Origin: Solirubrobacterales bacterium
GTDB taxonomy: Bacteria; Actinomycetota; Thermoleophilia; Solirubrobacterales; Solirubrobacteraceae
Direction of reading: 5' to 3'
NCBI GenBank assembly: GCA_019240015.1
Contig: JAFAZB010000512.1
Span: 1 to 5,280 of the forward strand
DNA: 5,280 nucleotides
This document shows positions 1 through 5,280 of the stretch, in pieces. The number at the start of each line of letters is the position of its first letter. Positions within the stretch are counted from its first letter, which is position 1. The translations under genes were made by a program, and so were the position numbers. The notes under the pieces were generated by a model. It saw only the letters and a program-made list of their open reading frames with translations. It ran no database searches and was not told the DNA's origin.

Positions 1-2950
1 CGCGGGCAAGCGCAGGCACGAGGGCGGTGGGGAAGTCGCTGGGGCCGATCGGCTCCAGCACCGCGGCTCGCAGTTCGCCCGCGGCACGCTCCGGATCCCC
101 GCTGCGGGCGAGCGCTTCCGCCAGCGCCAGGCGCGTGCGCGGCCGACTGATCGGCGCCCCGCCGAGCAGCGCGTCGCCGAGCAGCGTCGCGGCGAGCTGG
201 TGACTGCCCTCCCGGAGCGCGATCAGTCCCCGGTCGTGGCTGGCCATCGCCAGCAGCTCCGGCTGGGCGAGCTGTTCGGCGAGCGCCTGCTCTGACTCGG
301 CTGTGCTGCGCGCCTCCTCGATTCGGCCGAGGCCGGTGAGCACGAACGACCGCGCGGCCAGGACGTGAATCTCGAGGCTCTGCAGCCCGTGACGCTCGAT
401 GGCCCTCATGCCGCGATCGAGAAACTCGAGCGCTCGCTCGTGATCCTGGGCGGCGGTGGCCGCGCCCGCGGCATTTATCCAGCACCCGTAGGAGAGGTCA
501 GGCCGACCGGCGCGGTCGATCGCCTCCCCGGCGGCGATCGACGGCCCGTAGGACTCGATGAACCGGCCTCGCCGCATCAGGGCAAGCGCGCGGGCGTGGC
601 CGATGTCATAAGTCCGCAAGTCGTCGGTCTCGCTCGCTTCCGCGCTGAGCTCGGCCAACAGTCGCTCCGCTTCACCGACGCTGCCGGCGACTGCCTCGGC
701 CCAGGCCTGCGCAGCGAGCGCCTCGCTGCGCTCCTCCGGGGCCTCGAGCGCGCTCTGCTCCAGGAGCGCCACCGCTTTGCTGGCGCTGTCGAGCACCGCG
801 CGTGGAACACAGATCGTCCCGTGGTAGACGCGCGCTTGGCGCAGCCAGGCCCGTGCCACCACGAGGGGAGCGTGCCCCTCGAGCAGTGCCAAGCCGCGTG
901 CGAACGCCGCCTCGGCCTGCTCGCGGCGCCCCCGCCAGCCCTCTAGCTCACCCAGCTCGAGCCACAACTCGGCCTGATCGGGCGCGATCGTGACCGCCTC
1001 CTCGAGGTAGGCGACCGCCTCCACGAGCGCTGCCACCGCGCGGGCCTCCGCGGCCGCGCGTGCCAGCTGCGGGACTGCTCGAGCGTCCGCTCCCGCGAGC
1101 CGCAACTGACGCGCGACCTCGGCTGGACGGGCGATCGCGCCGGCCGCTTCGCTGGCGAGCAGCGTCTCGGCCCAGCGCCGATGCAATCCTCGGCGCCTCG
1201 GCTCCGCGACCTCCTGGTAGACGGCGTCGCGCAGCAGCGCATGGCGGAACCCGATGCGCCCCTCGACCGACAGCAGGAGACCGGTTTGGAGGGCGACCGT
1301 CGCGGCCTCGTCTGCGGCCTGGAAAGCGAGCTGTCCAAGCTCCCCGGCGTCGATCGGGCGCGCTGCCACGGAAGCCAGCTCGATCAGAGTTCGCGCCTGC
1401 TCGGGGAGCGGAGCGAGAGTCGCCCTCACCGATCCGCGGAGGCTCGGCGCGATCTCGTCTCGCCCCTGCTCGAGCGCCCGGGCAGCCTCCACCGCGAGCA
1501 GCGGGTTGCCTTCCGCGCGCGCAACCACGAGGCTGGCGTCCGCGTCGCTCAGCGGCGCCGCGCTGCGGGCCAGAGCCGTGACCTGGTCGGAGGCCAGCGG
1601 TCCCAGCTCGAGCTCGCAGACGACCAGCCCGCGGGCCCGGAGTGCCTGCTCGAGGCGATCCGCGGCGCCGCTGGGAGGCAGCCCGCGACGGGTGATCAGC
1701 AGCATCACCGGCAGCGCGGCCACCCGGCGAGCGGCGTAACCGGCGAGCTCGAGGCTGGGGATGTCGGCGCTATGAGCATCCTCTACGACAAGCAGCAGCG
1801 GCCGCTCGCGCGCGCCCCATGCCAGCATTGCGACGACAGCCTCGAACAGGCGGGTCTGTTGCAGGTCTGGTGCCACGGGAGCCCTCGCCACGCTGCTACG
1901 CGCGAAATGGGCCGGCAGCTCCGGCGCCAGCAGCGCAAGGTCATCGGGCCAAGCTGCATCAGCCGGCGGTGCAGGAAGCAACGGCAGCAGCTCGCGGATC
2001 AGCTCCGCCCACAAGCTGAACGGCGCGCTGCCACCAAGGTCGAGCGCAGCACAAGCCGCCGTATTGCCTCCGGACGCGCTGGCCCGCAGGCGAAGCTCGC
2101 TGGCCAACCTCGTCTTTCCGATTCCCGCCTCGCCCCGGATCACGGCCACCGCACCAGCGCCGTCGGCCACGCGGCGCCAGGCGCCGTCCAGCATCGCCAG
2201 CTCGCGCTGACGGCCAACCAGCGGCAACAGCCCTGGGATCGGCGGCACGCGCGCTGGGGCCGCCGCGGGCGGCTCGGCGCGAACCTCCTCGAGTAGCTCG
2301 CGAGTCTGCGCGGCCGGGGCCACCCCCAGCTCGCTTCGCAGTCGCTCCGTCAAGCTGCGGTAGGCCCTCACGGCCCCAGCCCGGTCTCCGCCTGCGGCGA
2401 GGCGCGCAATCAAGCGCCGGTGAGCTTCCTCGTCGAACGGGTCCTGCTCGACCTGCCGACGAGTGAAGTCGATCGCGCTCCGTGCGTCGCCGCGGCGATC
2501 GCAGACCAGCGCTTGCTGCTCCAGAAGCTCGATCACCCGCTCGCGATGGCGCTGGCGAGCCGACACCGCCCAGTCGTCCTCGATCCCCTCCAGCAGCTCA
2601 CCCCGGCACAGCGCCAGCGCCTGCTCGGGCGAATCCGCGGCGAGCCGTTCGAACTCTTGGGCATCGATCCACAGCCCTCCTTCCTCGAGCAGACCGACCC
2701 GCTCCGCCTGCACTCGCAATCGCTCGCCAAGCTGGCGGCGTAACGCCCACAGCGCGCTTCGCAGGCTCGCCCGCGCGCTCTGGTCGAGCACATCGGGCCA
2801 AAACGTGACCGCCAGCTCTGCTCGAGAGACCGGACGGGTCGCGAGCGCCATGTACGCGAACACCGACCAGGGGCGCTGTGACGGTGGCGAATCGATCACG
2901 GCCCCGTCGATCTCGACCTCGAGCGCCCCTATCAGGCGCACGCGCAGCAC
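1..2950 (-). CDS. BTAD/SARP-like transcriptional regulator with AAA ATPase and TPR-type repeats (3' end beyond window)
   Basis: Large cytoplasmic one-component regulator, expected to bind DNA through its N-terminus and to use ATP-dependent conformational control. The frame is open from a GTG at 2950 to the left edge (983 codons, no stop seen). Residues 1-95 look like an OmpR/SARP-type winged helix, opening VLRVRLIGALEVEIDG. Residues 96-225 form a bacterial transcriptional activator domain, with DPFDEEAHRRLIARLAAGGD and the closing LRSELGVAPAAQTRELL. Residues 243-600 are a P-loop ATPase: Walker A GEAGIGKT at 273-280, Walker B LLLVVED at 385-391, then AEGNPLLAVEAARAL at 479-493 and FRHALLRDAVYQEV at 568-581. 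From about 640 on the protein is Ala/Leu/Glu-rich helical repeat, TPR-like. The GTG is chosen because family members begin right at the first beta strand. An in-frame ATG at 3028 would add 26 unfamiliar residues and bury the repeat array in coding sequence. Whether a C-terminal LuxR helix-turn-helix exists cannot be seen. The ligand is unknown. Domain assignment is confident; the regulatory target is inferred from the divergent neighbour. Confidence 0.93.
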   Translation of the reverse strand, partial: MLRVRLIGALEVEIDGAVIDSPPSQRPWSVFAYMALATRPVSRAELAVTFWPDVLDQSARASLRSALWALRRQLGERLRVQAERVGLLEEGGLWIDAQEFERLAADSPEQALALCRGELLEGIEDDWAVSARQRHRERVIELLEQQALVCDRRGDARSAIDFTRRQVEQDPFDEEAHRRLIARLAAGGDRAGAVRAYRSLTERLRSELGVAPAAQTRELLEEVRAEPPAAAPARVPPIPGLLPLVGRQRELAMLDGAWRRVADGAGAVAVIRGEAGIGKTRLASELRLRASASGGNTAACAALDLGGSAPFSLWAELIRELLPLLPAPPADAAWPDDLALLAPELPAHFARSSVARAPVAPDLQQTRLFEAVVAMLAWGARERPLLLVVEDAHSADIPSLELAGYAARRVAALPVMLLITRRGLPPSGAADRLEQALRARGLVVCELELGPLASDQVTALARSAAPLSDADASLVVARAEGNPLLAVEAARALEQGRDEIAPSLRGSVRATLAPLPEQARTLIELASVAARPIDAGELGQLAFQAADEAATVALQTGLLLSVEGRIGFRHALLRDAVYQEVAEPRRRGLHRRWAETLLASEAAGAIARPAEVARQLRLAGADARAVPQLARAAAEARAVAALVEAVAYLEEAVTIAPDQAELWLELGELEGWRGRREQAEAAFARGLALLEGHAPLVVARAWLRQARVYHGTICVPRAVLDSASKAVALLEQSALEAPEERSEALAAQAWAEAVAGSVGEAERLLAELSAEASETDDLRTYDIGHARALALMRRGRFIESYGPSIAAGEAIDRAGRPDLSYGCWINAAGAATAAQDHERALEFLDRGMRAIERHGLQSLEIHVLAARSFVLTGLGRIEEARSTAESEQALAEQLAQPELLAMASHDRGLIALREGSHQLAATLLGDALLGGAPISRPRTRLALAEALARSGDPERAAGELRAAVLEPIGPSDFPTALVPALAR

Positions 2951-2983
2951 AGCGTCAAAGCCTACCGCGCGCGGTTTGACGCT
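2951..2983. repeat. Perfect 9-bp inverted repeat next to the regulator start
   Basis: AGCGTCAAA at 2951-2959 is the exact reverse complement of TTTGACGCT at 2975-2983, with a 15-bp spacer. The match stops at 9 bp on both sides. The right arm contains one heptamer of the direct repeat at 2975-2992, and the left arm ends one base before the regulator GTG. It may be part of the same operator or, if transcription of the regulator starts further upstream, an RNA hairpin just before the start codon. Confidence 0.6.
2959..2964 (-). promoter_or_regulatory. Candidate -10 box (TAGGCT) for the regulator, possibly leaderless
   Basis: Read on the minus strand, TAGGCT fits the loose actinobacterial -10 pattern TANNNT. 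Its last base is 8 nt before the G of the GTG start at 2950, so a start site at +1 could coincide with the start codon. That would suit the absence of a convincing Shine-Dalgarno there. The heptamer direct repeat ends 10 bp upstream of this box, where a SARP-type activator would be placed. No consensus -35 is seen. Short motif, so weak on its own. Confidence 0.3.
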
Positions 2984-2992
2984 CGATTGACG
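2975..2992. promoter_or_regulatory. Putative SARP-type operator: two heptamer direct repeats, 11-bp period
   Basis: TTTGACG at 2975-2981 and ATTGACG at 2986-2992 are direct repeats separated by 4 bp, a centre-to-centre step of 11 bp. SARP-family activators (AfsR, ActII-ORF4, DnrI types) are known to bind heptamer direct repeats spaced this way, on one face of the helix and overlapping the -35 region. The site sits between the divergent regulator and the NTF2-like/methyltransferase pair, where an autoregulatory or shared operator is expected. The repeats are seen in the sequence; binding by the adjacent regulator is inference. Confidence 0.5.
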
Positions 2993-3015
2993 GTGCCAAG
3001 ACGCCCTGCCGTCAA
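2987..3015. repeat. Perfect 7-bp inverted repeat with the same 15-bp spacer
   Basis: TTGACGG at 2987-2993 pairs with CCGTCAA at 3009-3015 across 15 bp, the same spacer as the inverted repeat at 2951-2983 and built on the same TTGACG core. The left arm overlaps the second heptamer of the direct repeat. With the other arms this makes four core half-sites within 64 bp, on the side nearer the NTF2-like gene. Confidence 0.5.
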
Positions 3016-3046
3016 CCTTGCCGCGCATGGCACACACACCACCAAC

Positions 3047-3053
3047 AAAGGAG
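3047..3053 (+). promoter_or_regulatory. Shine-Dalgarno that fixes the start of the NTF2-like gene
   Basis: AAAGGAG lies 6 nt before the ATG at 3060. This strong site decides for that ATG over the upstream in-frame TTG at 3018, which would add 14 residues of low-complexity leader. Confidence 0.85.
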
Positions 3054-3059
3054 AACGCC

Positions 3060-3428
3060 ATGAGCACGCCCACCACAACGACGTTCGATCTCGCTCGCTT
3101 CGCGCGGGCCGCCGAGGAACGGGACGCATCGACGCAGCTGTCGATGTACGGCCCGAACGCGACGGTGACGATCACCGACAAGGTCTCCCAGCCGGGAGCG
3201 CCGCGGGTGCTGCACACCCGGGAGGAGATCGAGACCTGGCTCCAGGAGATGTACGGCCGCGGCATGACCCACTCTGTCAGGCACAGGGTCAAGGACGACA
3301 CCGGCGCCGCGTACACCCAGGCGTGCTGCTACCCCGATGGCACGAACGTGCTGTGCGCGACGGTGATCGAGCTCGATGGCGGGTTGATCAGCGCCCAGGC
3401 CGTGGTTCAGGTCTGGGACGAGCGGTAG
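3060..3428 (+). CDS. SnoaL-like / NTF2-fold protein
   Basis: Small cytoplasmic protein of 122 aa, the usual size of a single NTF2/SnoaL cone-shaped domain; no signal peptide or membrane segment. Helix-rich N-terminus (FDLARFARAAEERDA, residues 9-23) is followed by LSMYGPNATVTITD (27-40), the typical 'place where the harm or load is carried' strand of the fold, then REEIETWLQEMY (54-65), and C-terminal strands YPDGTNVLCATVIELDGG (91-108) and ISAQAVVQVWDE (110-121). NTF2-like proteins range from ring cyclases and isomerases to non-catalytic ligand binders, so the reaction cannot be named. It is first in a likely two-gene operon with the methyltransferase 36 bp downstream and diverges from the BTAD regulator. 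This suggests handling or modification of a shared small molecule. Family call is good; function unknown. Confidence 0.85.
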   Translation: MSTPTTTTFDLARFARAAEERDASTQLSMYGPNATVTITDKVSQPGAPRVLHTREEIETWLQEMYGRGMTHSVRHRVKDDTGAAYTQACCYPDGTNVLCATVIELDGGLISAQAVVQVWDER

Positions 3429-3449
3429 CCCCACGACCGCGTGAAGCAG

Positions 3450-3455
3450 AAAGGA
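3450..3455 (+). promoter_or_regulatory. Shine-Dalgarno that fixes the start of the methyltransferase
   Basis: AAAGGA lies 9 nt before the ATG at 3465. It supports that start over the in-frame GTG at 3441, which has no such site upstream and would translate through the Shine-Dalgarno itself. Confidence 0.8.
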
Positions 3456-3464
3456 ACAGACACC

Positions 3465-4535
3465 ATGTCAGCAACACGATCAATCGATCAGGTCAAGCTC
3501 GACGAGTTCATGGCCCGATTCGTCGGCGACCTGGGGGCCGCGATCAGCGCGGCGCTGGTTGTGATCGGTGACCGCCTCGGCCTCTACCGGGCGCTGGCCG
3601 ACGGTGAACCCGTCACGGCGCAGGAGCTCGCGCGGCGGACCGGCACAGATGAGCGCTACGTGCTCGAGTGGCTGTCCAATCAGGCGGCCGGCGGCTATGT
3701 CAGCTACGACGCCGAGCGGGAGACCTTCTCGCTCACGCCCGAGCAGTCGCTTGCCCTAGCCCAGGAGGGCAGCCCGGCGTTCGTGCCCGGCGCCTTCCAG
3801 CTCGCAACCGCGCTGACCAAGGACGAGGAGAGGATCGGCCTTGCGTTCCTAGATGGGCGCGGGGTCGGGTGGCACGAGCACCACCACGACCTGTTCCGGG
3901 GTACCGAGCGGTTCTTTCGTCCCGGCTACGCGACGAACCTGATTTCGTCGTGGATTCCGGCGCTCGACGGTGTCCAGGAAAGGCTCGAGGGCGGTGCGCT
4001 CGTGGCCGATGTCGGCTGCGGTCATGGCGCCTCGACCTTGCTGATGGCGGAGGCGTTTCCGCGCGCTGAGTTCGTCGGCTACGACTACCACCCGGAGTCG
4101 ATCGAGCACGCGCGCAAAGCCGCCGCCCACGCCGGTCTGTCGGGACGGGTCAGCTTCGAGGTCGCCCCCGCAAAGGAGTATCCGGGGGACGGCTACGACT
4201 TGGTGGCGATGTTCGATTGCCTGCACGACATGGGCGATCCGGTGGGCGCGGCGGCCCACGTGCTGGAGACGCTCACGCCCGAGGGGACATGGCTGATCGT
4301 CGAGCCGTATGCCGGCGACCGGTTGGAGGACAACCTCAACCCGGTCGGGCGCGTGTTCTACGGTGCCTCGACGCTCGTCTGCACGCCGGCCTCGCGTGAT
4401 CAGGAAGTCGGCCTGGCGCTCGGCGCTCAAGCCGGCGAGGCGCGATTGCGGACCGTCGTCACGGCGGGCGGCTTCACGCGGTTCCGCCGCGCGACGGAGA
4501 CGCCGTTCAACCTAGTACTGGAAGCGCGGCCCTAG
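3465..4535 (+). CDS. Class I SAM-dependent methyltransferase with N-terminal winged-helix domain (Rv2258c-like)
   Basis: Cytoplasmic 356-aa enzyme that should transfer a methyl group from S-adenosylmethionine to a small molecule. Residues about 39-94 form a winged-helix domain (LGLYRALADG, then VTAQELARRTGTDERYVLEW and AAGGYV), as in plant-type O-methyltransferases, where it mainly dimerises and shapes the active site. The Rossmann domain starts near 178: motif I VADVGCGHG at 180-188, the acidic residue after strand 2 in FVGYDYHPESIEHAR at 203-217 (Asp207), motif DLVAMFDCLHDMGDP at 245-259, and GTWLIVEPY at 274-282. His254 lies where plant-type O-methyltransferases carry their catalytic His in an 'HDW.DE'-like motif, hinting at O-methylation; this is inference. 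The C-terminus (LALGAQAGEARLR, GGFTRFRRATETPFNLVLEA) matches the Rv2258c-type actinobacterial family as I know it, and length is normal. Second gene after the NTF2-like protein, probably co-transcribed. The winged helix has led relatives to be annotated as regulators, but the SAM site here looks intact. Substrate unknown. Confidence 0.92.
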   Translation: MSATRSIDQVKLDEFMARFVGDLGAAISAALVVIGDRLGLYRALADGEPVTAQELARRTGTDERYVLEWLSNQAAGGYVSYDAERETFSLTPEQSLALAQEGSPAFVPGAFQLATALTKDEERIGLAFLDGRGVGWHEHHHDLFRGTERFFRPGYATNLISSWIPALDGVQERLEGGALVADVGCGHGASTLLMAEAFPRAEFVGYDYHPESIEHARKAAAHAGLSGRVSFEVAPAKEYPGDGYDLVAMFDCLHDMGDPVGAAAHVLETLTPEGTWLIVEPYAGDRLEDNLNPVGRVFYGASTLVCTPASRDQEVGLALGAQAGEARLRTVVTAGGFTRFRRATETPFNLVLEARP

Positions 4536-4540
4536 CGGTG

Positions 4541-4571
4541 GGCCCGGCCGGCTCCTTGGGGCCGCCGGGCT
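4541..4571. terminator. GC-rich hairpin between convergent genes, likely bidirectional terminator
   Basis: Positions 4542-4548 pair with 4564-4570 (GCCCGGC/GCCGGGC, 7 bp). After a single bulged C at 4549, 4550-4554 pair with 4559-4563 (5 bp, one G-T) around a CTTG loop; 4541 and 4571 can add a G-T pair. It fills the 35-bp gap between the methyltransferase stop and the permease stop, where both transcripts must end. There is no T-run on either side, which is common for GC-rich actinobacterial terminators, so efficiency is uncertain. Confidence 0.6.
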
Positions 4572-5280
4572 CAGCGCACTGCGCCAGACACGAGGCCGCG
4601 TACGTAATAGCGCTGGAGCAGCAGGAAGATGATCAAGCAGGGCACGATCGTGATCACGACGCCTGCCTCCAGCACGCCCCAGTTGACCGCTCCGAGGCGC
4701 CCAACGACGAGCGTGGTCAGAAACACAGGCAGCGTGTAGCGAGCCTGGTCCGAGAGGAATATCAACGCTGCCAGGAATTCATTCCAGGCGGAGAAGAACG
4801 CGAACAGCGCGACGGTCACGACGGCCGGCTTGGCGACCGGGACCATCACGCGCAGCAGCGTCGAGAGGGTCGACGCGCCGTCCATCGCTGCCGCGTCCTC
4901 GATCTCCTGGGGCACGCCGGCGAATGCATTTCTCATCACGAACAGCGAGAAGGGCATCTGGAACGTGATGTAGACGAGCGTCAGGCCGAGCAGAGAGTTC
5001 TGGAGGTGCAGGAACACGAGCACCGAGTACATGGGCGTGAGCAGCGCCTGGAAGGGCACCATCATGGTCATCAGCGCCACGAGGAACAACGGCGTGCGGC
5101 CGGGAAACCGGTAGCGCGCGAAGCCATAGCCGCCGAGCGTGGCGACGACCACGGTCCCGACGACAGTGCCCAGCGACACGAGCGCGCTGTTGACGACGTA
5201 TTGCACGATCCCAGAGCCGGTGTTGCCAAGTTCCTTGAAGTTCGCACCGGAGAGGTGGTGAGGCAGGTAGTACGGCGGCG
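4571..5280 (-). CDS. Carbohydrate ABC transporter permease, CUT1 family, MalG-like (5' end beyond window)
   Basis: Inner-membrane subunit of a binding-protein-dependent sugar importer; it pairs with a second MalF-like permease, a periplasmic-type lipoprotein and an MsmX/MalK-type ATPase, none of which is in the window. The frame has 235 visible residues and is open to the right edge, with PPYYLPHHLSGANFKELG before the GTG at 5206. That GTG is therefore internal, and the true start with the first membrane helix lies outside. Five hydrophobic segments are visible at about 29-51, 63-85, 95-115, 149-174 and 204-222, matching helices 2-6 of the six-helix family. The EAA loop that docks on the ATPase is at 125-151: EIEDAAAMDGAS followed by LLRVMVPVAKPA, with the conserved Gly. 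The end QRYYVRGLVSGAV is the typical CUT1 tail. Substrate cannot be told. It is convergent with the methyltransferase and is probably the last gene of its operon. Confidence 0.95.
   Translation of the reverse strand, partial: PPYYLPHHLSGANFKELGNTGSGIVQYVVNSALVSLGTVVGTVVVATLGGYGFARYRFPGRTPLFLVALMTMMVPFQALLTPMYSVLVFLHLQNSLLGLTLVYITFQMPFSLFVMRNAFAGVPQEIEDAAAMDGASTLSTLLRVMVPVAKPAVVTVALFAFFSAWNEFLAALIFLSDQARYTLPVFLTTLVVGRLGAVNWGVLEAGVVITIVPCLIIFLLLQRYYVRGLVSGAVR

Noticed and set aside
943..1338. Minus-strand open frames at 943-1338, 577-810, 2533-2793 and 2598-2801
   Set aside because: They lie on the regulator's own strand but in other frames, are Arg/Ser-rich and carry no recognisable domain.
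1181..2296. 371-codon open frame on the plus strand, and other long frames at 365-946, 1060-1581 and 2463-2990
   Set aside because: All are antisense or overlapping shadows of the regulator, which is open for 983 codons with clear domains. They are Arg/Pro/Ala-rich with no recognisable motif, as expected in GC-rich DNA.
2987..3015. TTGACG at 2987-2992 as a -35 box of a sigma-70 promoter for the plus-strand operon
   Set aside because: The hexamers 16-18 bp downstream (around 3009-3015) do not resemble TANNNT, and the same core recurs four times with regular spacing, which fits operator half-sites better.
2950..3028. ATG at 3028 as the regulator start
   Set aside because: It adds 26 residues without family resemblance before LRVRLIGAL, has only a weak GGTGG-like upstream signal, and would place the whole repeat array in coding sequence. 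Not fully excluded.
3012..3434. 140-codon minus-strand frame opposite the NTF2-like gene
   Set aside because: The plus strand has the recognisable NTF2-fold protein with a strong Shine-Dalgarno; the antisense frame has no family features and would cover the divergent regulatory region.
3849..4430. 193-codon minus-strand frame opposite the methyltransferase, and plus-strand frames at 3568-3759, 3668-4069, 4217-4399 and 4309-4515
   Set aside because: Shadows of the methyltransferase, whose motifs and full length are clear.
4571..5206. GTG at 5206 as the permease start
   Set aside because: The frame continues to the window edge with family-like sequence (YLPHHL, NFKELG), and the first membrane helix would be missing.

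Overview
The window is uniformly GC-rich with G/C-rich third codon positions. The gene types fit a soil Actinomycetota genome: a very long BTAD/SARP-like regulator, a small NTF2-fold protein, an Rv2258c-type methyltransferase and a CUT1 sugar-ABC permease. A Thermoleophilia/Solirubrobacterales-like source is possible but is only an impression. No RNA genes, mobile elements or CRISPR were seen.

Layout. Positions 1-2950, minus strand: one uninterrupted reading frame of 983 codons that runs off the left edge. I translated it by hand. It encodes a winged-helix + BTAD + P-loop ATPase + TPR-type helical repeat regulator. Positions 2951-3059: a 109-bp divergent intergenic region holding four CGTCAA/TTGACG half-sites in an ordered array. 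Positions 3060-3428, plus strand: a SnoaL/NTF2-like protein of 122 aa with a strong Shine-Dalgarno. Positions 3465-4535, plus strand: a class I SAM methyltransferase of 356 aa with an N-terminal winged-helix domain, 36 bp downstream and probably co-transcribed. Positions 4536-4570: a strong GC hairpin between convergent genes. Positions 4571-5280, minus strand: a CUT1-family ABC sugar permease whose N-terminus lies beyond the right edge.

How the parts may work together. The regulator is divergent from the NTF2-like/methyltransferase pair. The shared region contains a heptamer direct repeat with 11-bp periodicity, the geometry known for SARP-family operators. The simplest reading is a local regulator controlling a two-gene small-molecule modification cassette and perhaps itself. 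The substrate is unknown. The permease belongs to a separate, convergent transcription unit, and nothing visible links it to the cassette.
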